This document shows, piece by piece, positions 14,195-22,420 of a stretch of 27,153 nucleotides of DNA. The notes beneath the pieces are model-generated. The model was not told the DNA's origin, made no database searches, and saw nothing but the letters and a program-made list of their open reading frames with translations. The position numbers and the translations under genes are program-made. How positions within the stretch are numbered: the stretch's first letter is position 1; each line of letters opens with the position of its first letter. The DNA comes from Oscillospiraceae bacterium (GTDB lineage: Bacteria; Bacillota; Clostridia; Oscillospirales; Ruminococcaceae), in assembly GCA_017483405.1 (NCBI GenBank), contig JAFUWP010000327.1, positions 1-27,153 of the forward strand, given 5' to 3'.

Positions 14195-14431
14195 TCAGCC
14201 GATTTCTACGGCGATGGAATCCATGCCTTTTCTGGATGCACCGGAACGCATGATAACTCTGATTGCTTTTGCAATTCTGCCCTGCTTGCCGATAACTCTG
14301 CCCATATCGTCTTCTGCCACATGCAGATGGAACACAATCACGCCTTCTTCATTAGGTTCATCCTGAGTGATTTCAATTGCATCCTTATTTTCCACCAGTC
14401 CGGATACAATCGCGTACAATAATTCTTTCAT
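14195..14431 (-). CDS. khpA: KH-domain RNA-binding protein KhpA (YlqC family)
   Basis: A 78-residue single-KH protein. KhpA works with KhpB/Jag in some Firmicutes to bind RNA and affect cell elongation and division. The KH signature is GRVIGKQGRIAKAIRVIMR, with a preceding strand VIVFHLHVAEDD. The ATG at 14431 gives the usual family start (MKELLYAIVSGLV) and has AAAGGA upstream; the longer frame adds nine atypical residues. It sits between rpsP and rimM, as is common. Confidence 0.95.
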   Translation of the reverse strand: MKELLYAIVSGLVENKDAIEITQDEPNEEGVIVFHLHVAEDDMGRVIGKQGRIAKAIRVIMRSGASRKGMDSIAVEIG

Positions 14432-14463
14432 GCTGAAAAATCCTTTCTGAAATGCCATTCTTT

Positions 14464-14486
14464 CCCCGTCTGCACAGCAAACGGGG
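14464..14486. other. Hairpin between rpsP and khpA
   Basis: CCCCGT (14464-14469) pairs with ACGGGG (14481-14486), with an inner TGC/GCA pairing. No T run follows on the minus strand, so it is not a standard terminator. It may be an mRNA processing or stability element within the operon. Confidence 0.5.
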
Positions 14487-14501
14487 ATTCAGGCAGTCCG
14501 A

Positions 14502-14744
14502 TTAAAGAATACCCTCTTTTTTCAGGAGATTCTTTACAATATCAGTCGGCTGTGCGCCCTTCTTCATCCAGTCTTTTGCCTTATCTGCATCAATCTTGAC
14601 AACAGAGGGTTCTTTGGTCGGGTCATAGTAGCCGATTTCGTCAATGCTTCTGCCGTCTCTGGGGAAACGGGAATCTGCAACAACAACACGATAGAAAGGA
14701 GCTTTCTTCGCACCCATTCTTCTCAGTCTGATTTTTACTGCCAT
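14502..14744 (-). CDS. rpsP: 30S ribosomal protein S16
   Basis: An 80-residue ribosomal protein of the small subunit. MAVKIRLRRMGAKKAPFYRVVVADSR and RDGRSIDEIGYYDPTKEP are diagnostic, and VKIDADKAKDWMKKGAQPTDIV completes the family pattern. The ATG at 14744 gives the conserved start; the GTG three codons earlier is part of the GAGGTG ribosome site. It is the third gene of the ylxM-ffh-rpsP-khpA-rimM-trmD cluster. Confidence 0.98.
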   Translation of the reverse strand: MAVKIRLRRMGAKKAPFYRVVVADSRFPRDGRSIDEIGYYDPTKEPSVVKIDADKAKDWMKKGAQPTDIVKNLLKKEGIL

Positions 14745-14813
14745 TTTTTTCACCTCGCTATTTATAAATTAAAATCTATCTTCAAGCAGAATTTTCTGCA
14801 TTGAATGCGTTAT

Positions 14814-16193
14814 TTATTTTTTGGCTTTTTTCTTGCCTGCCGCGGCATCGAAATTCATGCCGGCAACGCGATGTTTCATCTGCCGGAACATGGCTTTCTG
14901 TTTTTTGCCGTTTCCGGTGAACTGCTTCATCATTTTCTGCATCTGCTCGAACTGTTTGAGCAGTCTGTTGACATCTTCGACCTTCATGCCCGAACCTGCG
15001 GCAATTCTTCTCTTACGGGAAGGATTGATAATAGAAGGCTTGGCACGTTCTGCCGGAGTCATGGAAAGAATAATCGCTTCGAGACGGTCAAACTGTCTGT
15101 CATCGAGCGCGGCTTCATCAACCTTGTCACCGCCAGGGAGCATAGATACAATGCTCTTGAGTGAACCCATCTTCCGGATTTGCTTGAGCTGGTCAAGCAG
15201 GTCACTCATATCGAAACTCTGAGTCTGGAATTTCTTGGTCATCTTTTCGGCACTGCTGTGGTCGATAACGCTTTCTGCACGTTCAATCAGCGTGAGCACA
15301 TCGCCCATTCCCAGAATTCGGGAGGCCATGCGCTTCGGATGGAAACGCTCGAAATCATCCAGCTTTTCGCCCATACCGATGAATTTAGTCGGCTTACCGG
15401 TAACTGCCAGTACGGACAGTGCCGCACCGCCTCTGGTATCGGAATCGAGTTTCGACATCAGCACACTGTTGATACCCAGTGCATCATCAAAGGCCTTTGC
15501 CACGTTGACAGCATCCTGACCGGTCATGGCATCGACAACAAGCATGATTTCATCCGGTTCGGTATTCGCCTTGATGTTCTGGAGTTCTTCCATCAGCTCC
15601 GTATCAATATGGAGTCGTCCGGCGGTATCCAGAATGACAATATCATGACCGTAGTCCTTCGCATAGCGGACAGCCTGCTTTGCGATAATCACAGGGTCAA
15701 TCTGTCCCATCTCGAACACCTTGACACCGGCTTTTTCGCCGACAACCTGCAACTGCTGAATGGCCGCCGGTCTGTAAACGTCACAGGCCGCAAGCATCGG
15801 CCGATGGCCTTCTTCTTTCAGATACTTCGCAAGCTTGGCAGAATGTGTGGTCTTACCAGAACCCTGCAAACCGCACATCATGATAACTGTCGGAGGCTTG
15901 GACGAAATATTGATTCTTTCGTTATTATTGCCCATCAGGTCGATAAGCTCATCATTGACGATTTTCACGACCTGCTGTGCAGGGGTCAGGCTGGAAAGCA
16001 CATCTTCACCGATGGCCTTTTCCGAAACCTTTGCCACAAAATCCTTGACAACCTTATAGCTGACATCGGCTTCCAGCAGAGCGAGCTTGACTTCGCGCAT
16101 TGCTTCCTTGACATCACTCTCGGTGAGTCTGCCGTGAGATTTCAGTTTTTTGAACACATTGCTTAATTTTTCAGAAAGTCCCTCAAAAGCCAT
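14814..16193 (-). CDS. ffh: Signal recognition particle GTPase Ffh
   Basis: A 459-residue SRP54 homologue that binds signal sequences and, with 4.5S/6S RNA and FtsY, delivers nascent membrane proteins to the translocon. The N and G domains show the P-loop GLQGSGKTTHSAKL, DVYRPAAIQQL, DTAGRLHID, SKLDSDTRGGAALSV and GMGEKLDDFERFHP. The C-terminal M domain (about 325-445) is methionine-rich and shows MLPGG, RKRRIAAGSG, and a QMQKMMKQF helix. Length is normal. ylxM lies just upstream, as in most Firmicutes. No SRP RNA gene was recognised nearby. Confidence 0.98.
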   Translation of the reverse strand: MAFEGLSEKLSNVFKKLKSHGRLTESDVKEAMREVKLALLEADVSYKVVKDFVAKVSEKAIGEDVLSSLTPAQQVVKIVNDELIDLMGNNNERINISSKPPTVIMMCGLQGSGKTTHSAKLAKYLKEEGHRPMLAACDVYRPAAIQQLQVVGEKAGVKVFEMGQIDPVIIAKQAVRYAKDYGHDIVILDTAGRLHIDTELMEELQNIKANTEPDEIMLVVDAMTGQDAVNVAKAFDDALGINSVLMSKLDSDTRGGAALSVLAVTGKPTKFIGMGEKLDDFERFHPKRMASRILGMGDVLTLIERAESVIDHSSAEKMTKKFQTQSFDMSDLLDQLKQIRKMGSLKSIVSMLPGGDKVDEAALDDRQFDRLEAIILSMTPAERAKPSIINPSRKRRIAAGSGMKVEDVNRLLKQFEQMQKMMKQFTGNGKKQKAMFRQMKHRVAGMNFDAAAGKKKAKK

Positions 16194-16219
16194 ACGGGGT
16201 CAGCTCCTTGTCACTGTTT

Positions 16220-16543
16220 TTATAATAACCGCAGACAATTTTCTGCAAGTTCGGTAATGCCTGAAATATTTTCCGTCCGGCAGGAATCCAGAATCTGTTC
16301 CAGACAAGTTCTCATCCGCCGGATGCGCTCTGCCATGCCGAGTTTCTGTTCTGTCTGCAAAAGCATCTGTTCGGAATGCCGGAGGCTGTCACTGACGGCC
16401 TGACGGGTAATGTTCTGCATCTGGGCGATTTCTGACAGAGAAAAATCTTCGTTATAGTATAATTCTGCAATGTCTCTCTGACGTTCTGTGAGCAGTTCGC
16501 CGTAGCAGTCGAGCAGAAGAACAAATTCCAGATTTTTTGCCAT
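16220..16543 (-). CDS. ylxM: YlxM-family helix-turn-helix protein (UPF0122)
   Basis: A 107-residue protein with a sigma-70 region 4-like helix-turn-helix: LLTERQRDIAELYYNEDFSLSEIAQMQNITRQAVSDSLRHSE. YlxM sits before ffh in Firmicutes; in Streptococcus mutans it is reported to influence SRP function. The ATG at 16543 follows GAGGTG by five bases and gives the conserved start MAKNLEFVLLLD; the longer frame extends into the promoter region. It is the first gene of the operon. Confidence 0.93.
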   Translation of the reverse strand: MAKNLEFVLLLDCYGELLTERQRDIAELYYNEDFSLSEIAQMQNITRQAVSDSLRHSEQMLLQTEQKLGMAERIRRMRTCLEQILDSCRTENISGITELAENCLRLL

Positions 16544-16599
16544 ATCTGCACCTCGCTGACTGTAAAGCAGAATTACTTGACATTTTTCATGCCTTATAC

Positions 16600-16628
16600 A
16601 GTATAGCATATTTTAAGCCAAAAGTCAA
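16600..16628 (-). promoter_or_regulatory. Sigma-A type promoter for the ylxM-ffh-rpsP-trmD operon
   Basis: On the minus strand, TTGACT (16623-16628), a 17-nt spacer ending in TGC, and TATACT (16600-16605), an extended -10 form. The leader before the ylxM ATG is about 50 nt. Confidence 0.88.
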
Positions 16629-16673
16629 GAGAAAATTTTATTTTTCTTTCCGGCATTTTATCCTAAAACCATC

Positions 16674-16702
16674 TTGCAATTTATGATAAAATATGATATA
16701 AT
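16674..16702 (+). promoter_or_regulatory. Sigma-A type promoter for the LacI-GGDEF gene
   Basis: TTGCAA (16674-16679), a 17-nt spacer, and TATAAT (16697-16702). It is divergent from the ylxM promoter; the two -35 boxes are about 45 bases apart. The longer reading frame that would begin with TTG at 16674 uses this -35 box as its start, which argues against it. Confidence 0.8.
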
Positions 16703-16733
16703 AAATAAAATATCACAAAGAAGGAGTTCTGCT

Positions 16734-18599
16734 ATGCTGTTTGGTTATAAAATTGCGGCAGTCTGTGTCGCCAAACCTTATGAAGATGTTATCCGTGAAT
16801 TTCTCGAATCGCTTCATAAAATCCTGACTCCCCAGCAGTGGCGGCTTTTTATCTATACGACCGGTTCGGAACTGTTCTGGAATACACAGGCTGACAAGGG
16901 GGAAAAAGCTATCTTTGATTTAATCCGGCCTGATTATGTGGATTTGCTGGTTGTAATTGCCAATACCATCAAGAGTCCGGAATCTCTCAAAGAACTCTGC
17001 GACCGTGCTAAAAACAACAATATTCCGCTGATTGTCATCAATGATACCGTTCCCGATTCGTGCAGTATTACGTTTGATTTTACCAAAGGCTTCGGAGAAG
17101 TTGTCCGTCATCTGATAACCTGTCACTCGATTACGGATTTTCATCTGATTGCCGGCATGAAAGACAATGCTTTCTCGGATGAAAGAATTGACATCATGCG
17201 GCGCGTTATGCAGGAATACGGCCTTTCCCTCTCTGACAGTCAAATCAGTTACGGAGATTTCTGGTCTGTTCCTGCCAGAGAAGCTACTGAAAAATTAATT
17301 CAGGAAAAGCATCTTCCGCAGGCCATCGTCTGCGCTAACGATACGATGGCGATTGCCGTCTGTACCACACTCGCCCAGCATCAAATCCGCGTTCCGGAAG
17401 ATGTCATCGTTACTGGTTTCGATGGCATTGATTCTATCTACTACTCCATGCCGAAACTCACTTCCTGCAAATGCGATTATACAGAACTCGGCCGCGAAAC
17501 TGCAAGACTCATTCTGGAACTGGAAAACGGCACACCTCTGCCGGAACATGTCACCCTCATACCGCACCCCGTCCTTCTGGAATCCTGCGGATGCAAACCC
17601 ATTCAGATGAATGATACTGTCGATTTCATCAACAACCTCAATGACAGCTTTACCCGATTCCAGCGCGAAGGCGAAGACTTAAGCGGTATCTCCGCCAAAA
17701 TCAAGGCCAGCGAAACCATTCAGGAAGTCGCCCAGTATCTCACTGACAACCGTCTTTACTATAATATGACCTGTATGCTCAAAACAGAATGTATTGATGA
17801 TTCCCTTGACCCACTGACTATCCATTCCGAAACAACCTTCGGAAAAGAATTATATATCCTTGCTGATACCGATGTTCCTTATCCTCCGGAACAGCTCATC
17901 ATCCCTGCGGATGCGCTCATCCCCAGACTGAAAGTCTATCTGGATGCCGCCGTTCCTGCAATTTTTACTGCACTCCACGCGATTGATATTCCGCTGGGGT
18001 ATCTCTGCTTTCACTTCGGCGACTTTTCCAAGCAGAATTATATCAAAATCAATCAGACGGCCATGTCACTGAGTTCTGCTCTGAGCGGTTTCCGGAACGC
18101 GCATTATCAGAAACATCTGCAAACTACGCTGGAGGCGATTTATCAGTTTGATTCACTGACCGGACTCTACAGCCGGAAAGCTTTTCATCTCCGGCTGGCT
18201 CATCTGCTCGAAGCTCAGAAATTCGATGCCCTGACACTTGTCCTCTGCGATTTGGACGGCCTGAAATATATCAACGATACGTTCAGCCATACCGAAGGTG
18301 ATAACGCTATCGCCGTTTCCGCCAAAGCCCTAAAAAGTGCCTGCAAGAACGGCCTCTGTTGCCGTTACGGGGGCGATGAGCTTATCGGCCTGCTGACTCT
18401 CGATTGTGATGCCTCTCAAATCCGGAACGAAATTCAGTCCTATCTGGATGATTATAATCAGCATTCCGGAAAGCCTTATCAGGTATCCGCGAGCATCGGA
18501 ATTTATACCGCCGCGGTGGAATCGTTTGAATCTATGTTTGAAAAGGCCGATGCCCTTATGTATGAAGAAAAAAAGAATAAACCTAACAGAAGAAAATAA
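16734..18599 (+). CDS. LacI-type sugar-binding domain fused to GGDEF diguanylate cyclase
   Basis: A 621-residue protein. Residues about 4-285 are a LacI/ribose-binding fold (Peripla_BP_3): ANDTMAIAVCTTLAQHQIRVPEDVIVTGFDGID is the characteristic stretch. There is no helix-turn-helix before it and no signal peptide or membrane segment, so it is a cytoplasmic ligand sensor. A middle region (about 300-470) includes a coiled or GAF-like linker. Residues about 485-610 are a GGDEF domain with FDSLTGLYSRKAFH, LCDLDGLKYINDTFSH, and the active-site motif as GGDEL (546-550), followed by ASIGI and KADALMYEEKK. The RxxD inhibitory site seems absent (CKNG). It should couple a sugar-like ligand to c-di-GMP synthesis. 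AAGGAG precedes the ATG at 16734. Confidence 0.9.
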   Translation: MLFGYKIAAVCVAKPYEDVIREFLESLHKILTPQQWRLFIYTTGSELFWNTQADKGEKAIFDLIRPDYVDLLVVIANTIKSPESLKELCDRAKNNNIPLIVINDTVPDSCSITFDFTKGFGEVVRHLITCHSITDFHLIAGMKDNAFSDERIDIMRRVMQEYGLSLSDSQISYGDFWSVPAREATEKLIQEKHLPQAIVCANDTMAIAVCTTLAQHQIRVPEDVIVTGFDGIDSIYYSMPKLTSCKCDYTELGRETARLILELENGTPLPEHVTLIPHPVLLESCGCKPIQMNDTVDFINNLNDSFTRFQREGEDLSGISAKIKASETIQEVAQYLTDNRLYYNMTCMLKTECIDDSLDPLTIHSETTFGKELYILADTDVPYPPEQLIIPADALIPRLKVYLDAAVPAIFTALHAIDIPLGYLCFHFGDFSKQNYIKINQTAMSLSSALSGFRNAHYQKHLQTTLEAIYQFDSLTGLYSRKAFHLRLAHLLEAQKFDALTLVLCDLDGLKYINDTFSHTEGDNAIAVSAKALKSACKNGLCCRYGGDELIGLLTLDCDASQIRNEIQSYLDDYNQHSGKPYQVSASIGIYTAAVESFESMFEKADALMYEEKKNKPNRRK

Positions 18600-18600
18600 T

Positions 18601-19023
18601 ATGAAAAAATATTTCTTCTTCCTGTTGCAGATATTCTGGTGTCTGCCGCAGAATCTGATTGGTTTGATATTGTTTTGTTTCTTTCATCTCCGGAAGGAAC
18701 AGCATCATTTCTTCCGCGGTGCAATCGTCACCAGCTGGAACAGAGACTGCTGTACTTCTGTCGGATGCTTCATCTTTATGGACAGAACCTCTTTCCGCCG
18801 GAACAGAGGATTACTCCTTCATGAATATGGCCACACAATTCAGTCCTGCATTCTGGGATGGCTGTATCTGCCGGTGATATTTCTGCCTTCGGTGGTATGG
18901 TTTTCCGTTCCTGCGCTGAACAGATTCCGCAAAAAGAAACACTATTCCTATTACAGATTCTATACAGAACGCTGGGCGAATCACCTCGCTGAAAGATTCT
19001 GCAAAGAAAGACCCTTCCGATAA
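18601..19023 (+). CDS. Small HEXXH membrane protein, possible metalloprotease
   Basis: A 140-residue protein that starts one base after the GGDEF stop codon, so translation is likely coupled. It has hydrophobic segments at about 5-30 and 83-103. Between them LLLHEYGHTIQS carries a HEXXH zinc-protease motif (His74, Glu75, His78). A later conserved-looking segment reads YYRFYTERWANHLAERF and may give a third ligand (Glu). I recall short membrane proteins with this arrangement in gut bacteria but cannot name a family. The substrate is unknown. It may simply be cotranscribed with the c-di-GMP sensor. Confidence 0.75.
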   Translation: MKKYFFFLLQIFWCLPQNLIGLILFCFFHLRKEQHHFFRGAIVTSWNRDCCTSVGCFIFMDRTSFRRNRGLLLHEYGHTIQSCILGWLYLPVIFLPSVVWFSVPALNRFRKKKHYSYYRFYTERWANHLAERFCKERPFR

Positions 19024-19064
19024 AAAACAGTGCCATCCTTCACCGGATGGCACTGTCATTTTTA
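19022..19064. terminator. Bidirectional terminator between HEXXH gene and surface-protein gene
   Basis: CAGTGCCATCC (19028-19038) pairs perfectly with GGATGGCACTG (19045-19055) around TTCACC. The plus strand continues TCATTTTTA and the minus strand continues TTTTTTA, so both convergent genes can end here. Confidence 0.93.
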
Positions 19065-19077
19065 TCTTATTTCAGAA

Positions 19078-20520
19078 TCAGTCATTCTTCTTCTTGGTTA
19101 CGAGGAGAGATGCTACTGCTGCGGCGGCTACTGCACCTGCAACGGCCGGAATGTTCACATCACCAGTTTTCGGGGATTCTGTAGAACCGGATGTGGTCTT
19201 AGCAGTTGTTGTGGTTGCCTTTGTGGTAGCAGTTGTGGACTTCGTTGTAGAAGTTGTTGTTGTCGTTGTAGATTCAGATTCAGTAGATGCTTCTGTTTCT
19301 TCGGGAGTTTCTTCTACAAACTTATCGAATGCCAGTCCGGAAACTGTAAAGTTTACACTCAGAGTCTTCCAGCCTGCGAAATCTTCCGGATTGATGATTT
19401 TATAGCTGTAATCACTGGAATCAGCCAGTTCAGAGAGCACACCTTCGGTAGAATGTGCATCAGCAGGCAGCTTGGAAACCCACGGATTATAGATATTGGT
19501 ACGAACTTCCTTTTCATCATCGCTGGATGTGTAGTTCTTCGCAATCAGGGGAATTTCCTTATCATCAGCTACAATGCTGTCGATAGTCAGAACCATTTCC
19601 GGATATTTTTCATAAGCATCATTCACGATAACAGCCATGAATTCTACACCGCTGATACCTTCTGCGATAGCATTTTCATCCAAATCAGCGGCAGTTACCT
19701 TTACAGTATAAGAACCGTTGCCGGTGATTTCTGTAAATGTCTGCTGTAAGCTGTCATCATCGCCGTTCTGGAATTTCGGCCACCAGCCGCCGTCAACAAA
19801 GTTCAGATAAGACTGACCTACAACGATTTTTTCAGCAGCGGCTTCTGTTGTTTCTTCAGCAGAAGTTTCAGTGACTTCTTCTGTTTCGGTTTCTGCTTCT
19901 GTTTCTGTAGGAGTTTCGGCCTCCATGCCGGAAACGGTGAATTCTACAGACAGTGTTGTCCAGCCTGCGAAATCTTCCGGATTGATGATTTTATAGCTGT
20001 AGTCGCTGGTATCGCTCATATCGGAGAGCTTGCCTTCTGCTGTATGTGCATCAGCAGGGAGCTTGGAAACCCACGGATTATAGATATTGGCGCGCATTTC
20101 TACTTCATCATCGCTGGATGTGTAGTTTTTGGCAGTCAGGGCAATTTCCTTGTCATCTGTCTTGATGCTGTCAATCGTGATTGCCATATTCGGATATTTT
20201 TCATAAGCATCATTGACAATCACCGCCATGAATTCCACGCCGCTGACACTTTCTGCGATAGCATCTGCGCCGAGGTCTTCGGCAGAAACAGTTACTGTAT
20301 AAGTACCATCACCGGTGATTTCGGTAAATTCCTGCTTTAAGCTGTCTTCTTCGCCGTTCTGGAATTTCGGCCACCAGCCGCCGTCAACAAAGCTCAGATA
20401 TGCGGAAACAGAATCTGTGCTTGCTTCTGCTGCATCCTCAGCGAATGCTGCTGCCGGAATACATGCAGACATACATGCTGCGATTGCAGTCAGTGCTGCT
20501 GTCATCTTTTTGAAATTCAT
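19078..20520 (-). CDS. Cell-wall-anchored protein with two tandem beta-sandwich modules and SPKTG sorting signal
   Basis: A 480-residue exported protein. Signal peptide at 1-28 (ending AAAFAEDA). Two near-identical modules (41-198 and 238-395) share FVDGGWWPKFQNG, GVEFMAVIVNDAYEKYP, KNYTSSDDE, NIYNPWVSKLPADAH and YKIINPEDFAGW. A Thr/Glu linker (199-236) joins them. A Thr-rich stalk (417-445) leads to SPKTG (449-453), a hydrophobic span and KKK, which is a sortase sorting signal of the (S/P)PxTG type. The modules remind me of carbohydrate-binding-like domains in glycoside hydrolases of Ruminococcus and Butyrivibrio, but I cannot assign a CBM family. A surface polysaccharide-binding role is inference. 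AAGGAGG precedes the ATG; the longer frame upstream covers the promoter. A sortase lies about 4.6 kb away. Confidence 0.85.
   Translation of the reverse strand: MNFKKMTAALTAIAACMSACIPAAAFAEDAAEASTDSVSAYLSFVDGGWWPKFQNGEEDSLKQEFTEITGDGTYTVTVSAEDLGADAIAESVSGVEFMAVIVNDAYEKYPNMAITIDSIKTDDKEIALTAKNYTSSDDEVEMRANIYNPWVSKLPADAHTAEGKLSDMSDTSDYSYKIINPEDFAGWTTLSVEFTVSGMEAETPTETEAETETEEVTETSAEETTEAAAEKIVVGQSYLNFVDGGWWPKFQNGDDDSLQQTFTEITGNGSYTVKVTAADLDENAIAEGISGVEFMAVIVNDAYEKYPEMVLTIDSIVADDKEIPLIAKNYTSSDDEKEVRTNIYNPWVSKLPADAHSTEGVLSELADSSDYSYKIINPEDFAGWKTLSVNFTVSGLAFDKFVEETPEETEASTESESTTTTTTSTTKSTTATTKATTTTAKTTSGSTESPKTGDVNIPAVAGAVAAAAVASLLVTKKKND
19336..19809 (-). repeat. Second copy of the surface-protein module
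   Basis: Encodes residues 238-395, offset by 197 residues from the first copy. Long stretches of DNA match the copy at 19927-20400, indicating a fairly recent in-gene duplication. Confidence 0.9.
19927..20400 (-). repeat. First copy of the surface-protein module
   Basis: Encodes residues 41-198. It differs from the second copy mainly in charged or loop positions (for example EEDS versus DDDS), while the WWPKF, YTSSDDE and NIYNPWVSKLP motifs are unchanged. Confidence 0.9.
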
Positions 20521-20575
20521 AAAAATTCCTCCTTGATATAGATTTATAGATATTTGCTTTTTCAGAATTGCATTT

Positions 20576-20604
20576 ATTATAGCATAAAAAACGATACAAG
20601 ACAA
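20576..20604 (-). promoter_or_regulatory. Sigma-A type promoter for the surface-protein gene
   Basis: On the minus strand, TTGTCT (20599-20604), a 17-nt spacer ending in TGC, and TATAAT (20576-20581), an extended -10 form. The leader before the ATG is about 50 nt. Confidence 0.85.
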
Positions 20605-20662
20605 GAATTTCTGAAATTTTTCTGTTATCTGCACAAAAAAACGCTCTCAGATTTGGCTATTC

Positions 20663-21598
20663 TCATATAGTTTCATCAAAAATTCCGGTAGAAATATAAC
20701 GCTCACCGCCATCCGGAAAAAGCACCAGAATATTTTTATCCTGATATTCCAATTTCTGGGCGAGTTCCGCCGCCGCGCAGGCCGCCGCACCGGATGAAAT
20801 TCCTACAAGAAGTCCCTCCGTCCGTGCGAGCTGACGGGTCATGGATGCGGCCTTTTCATCCGTCACCCGAATCACTCTGTCATAAATCTCTGTATTGAGC
20901 GTATCGGGAACGAATCCTGCACCGATGCCCTGAATCTGATGCATCCCAGCCGGACAGCCGCTCAGAACAGCCGAACTTTCCGGCTCAACCGCGATGATTT
21001 CAATTTCCGGCTTTTTACATCGCAGATATTCCCCTACGCCGGAAATTGTTCCGCCTGTACCGATTCCGGCAATAAAAACATCTATCTGGCCGTCCATATC
21101 CTCCCAGATTTCCACACCGGTTGTCTTCCGATGACAGGCCGGATTCGCCGGATTCACAAACTGCTCCGGAATGAAACAATTCTCATGTTCCCTCGCGATT
21201 TCATAAGCCTTTGCGATTGCGCCCCTCATGCCTTCCCCCTTCGGTGTCAGACAAAGTTCCGCACCGTAAGCCCGAAGAAGTTTTTTTCGTTCCTGCGTCA
21301 TATTTTCGGGCATGACTATCAGAAGCCGATACCCTTTCGAGGCCGCAAACATCGCCAGCCCGATGCCTGTATTTCCGCTGGTCGGCTCGACAATGACCGT
21401 ATCCGGTTTCAGAAGTCCCTGCATTTCGGCTTCGGTGAGCATTGCCGCGGCGATTCTGTCCTTCACCGAACCGGATGGATTGCAATATTCCAGCTTTGCA
21501 AAAAGATGCGCCTTCATCTCCGTCCGTTCTTCGGTACGGGAAAGCTGTACTATCGGCGTTTTCCCGATACATTCTGTAATACTCTGATAAATACGCAT
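20663..21598 (-). CDS. cysK: Cysteine synthase (O-acetylserine sulfhydrylase)
   Basis: A 311-residue PLP enzyme that makes cysteine from O-acetylserine and sulfide. The PLP lysine is in NPSGSVKDR, the substrate loop is PTSGNTGIG, the phosphate-binding loop is GIGTGGTISGVG, and the end has GISSGAAACAA and VLFPDGGERYIST. Length fits CysK. It is the last gene of an apparent operon: it starts 17 bases after the class II amidotransferase, which starts 34 bases after the glutamate-cysteine ligase-like gene. An AGGGG site precedes the ATG. Cystathionine beta-synthase is less likely, as there is no C-terminal extension. Confidence 0.94.
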   Translation of the reverse strand: MRIYQSITECIGKTPIVQLSRTEERTEMKAHLFAKLEYCNPSGSVKDRIAAAMLTEAEMQGLLKPDTVIVEPTSGNTGIGLAMFAASKGYRLLIVMPENMTQERKKLLRAYGAELCLTPKGEGMRGAIAKAYEIAREHENCFIPEQFVNPANPACHRKTTGVEIWEDMDGQIDVFIAGIGTGGTISGVGEYLRCKKPEIEIIAVEPESSAVLSGCPAGMHQIQGIGAGFVPDTLNTEIYDRVIRVTDEKAASMTRQLARTEGLLVGISSGAAACAAAELAQKLEYQDKNILVLFPDGGERYISTGIFDETI

Positions 21599-21615
21599 GA
21601 AATCACGCCCCTTGT

Positions 21616-22386
21616 TCAGATATGCATTGCCGCCGCCTTGGTGATATAATCCAGATTCGGCACAAAAATATTCCCGTGTTCTGTTCCTTCCAACACTCTG
21701 CGGCCGTCACGGAAGGCGCAGAGCTTTGCCAGCGGATAACTCTGCCAGCCCTCATCTTCGTTCAGTATCTCCGTAGAGAATAAAATACTGTCCTGCTTTT
21801 GCAGATAATGCAGAGTGCCTCTCATATTCTTATGCACATAAAGCAAATCGCCGTCATAAATCAGCAGATTCAGCTTATTTCTGGGGGCAAGGGAAATCAC
21901 GGTCTGTTCCACAATCCGGAATCGTTCTTCATCGGTCAGGTCACGGCCGGCGAGTGCAATTGCCTGATTGATTTCCTCTGTCAGATACAGAAAAATCCGT
22001 TCCGAATCGGTATCGCCCTGCTGTTTTTCGAGATATTTCGTCAGATTTCTGCCGGAATAAATCGTTCCGTTATGGACGAGCGTCCACATTCTGCCGGAAC
22101 TGTCCGTTCCGTAATACGGATGACAGTTTTCCGGCTTGACAGAACCCACTGTTGCAAAACGGATATGCGCTATCGTGACATGCTGTTCCGGAAAATCGGA
22201 AAGTTTCTGCCGGAGCATTTCGCTGACACAGGCCTGACAGGGTTCTTTCAGATGCATCCGTTCCGTATTCTGTTCGTACATCATGCCCCATCCGTGCGGA
22301 TGCCGCACACTGTGCGCAAAAAACAATTCCAGATATTCACGGATATTCTGCTTTTTTTCAGCAGAAAACCCCAGCAGTTCACACAT
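21616..22386 (-). CDS. Class II glutamine amidotransferase (YafJ/EgtC-like)
   Basis: A 256-residue stand-alone N-terminal-nucleophile amidotransferase. The nucleophile would be Cys2 (MCELLGF) after removal of Met1. Other glutaminase features are GWGMMYE, HIRFATVGSV, LVHNGTIYSG and TDSERIF. The synthase half of amidotransferase enzymes is absent, so it acts alone on a gamma-glutamyl amide or with an unknown partner. Homologues include YafJ of E. coli (unknown role) and EgtC, which removes the gamma-glutamyl group in ergothioneine synthesis. Between a gamma-glutamylcysteine-synthetase-like gene and cysK, a gamma-glutamyl thiol substrate is a plausible inference. Confidence 0.85.
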   Translation of the reverse strand: MCELLGFSAEKKQNIREYLELFFAHSVRHPHGWGMMYEQNTERMHLKEPCQACVSEMLRQKLSDFPEQHVTIAHIRFATVGSVKPENCHPYYGTDSSGRMWTLVHNGTIYSGRNLTKYLEKQQGDTDSERIFLYLTEEINQAIALAGRDLTDEERFRIVEQTVISLAPRNKLNLLIYDGDLLYVHKNMRGTLHYLQKQDSILFSTEILNEDEGWQSYPLAKLCAFRDGRRVLEGTEHGNIFVPNLDYITKAAAMHI

Positions 22387-22420
22387 CGGAAATCAGCCCC
22401 CTGACTTGTGATAAAATAAA

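Noticed and set aside
15180..16166. Plus-strand 328-codon frame opposite ffh
   Set aside because: It is a shadow of ffh, which is complete and conserved, and it has no ribosome site.
20636..20662. Possible terminator after cysK
   Set aside because: A run of T is present on the minus strand, but I could not find a stem of useful length in front of it.
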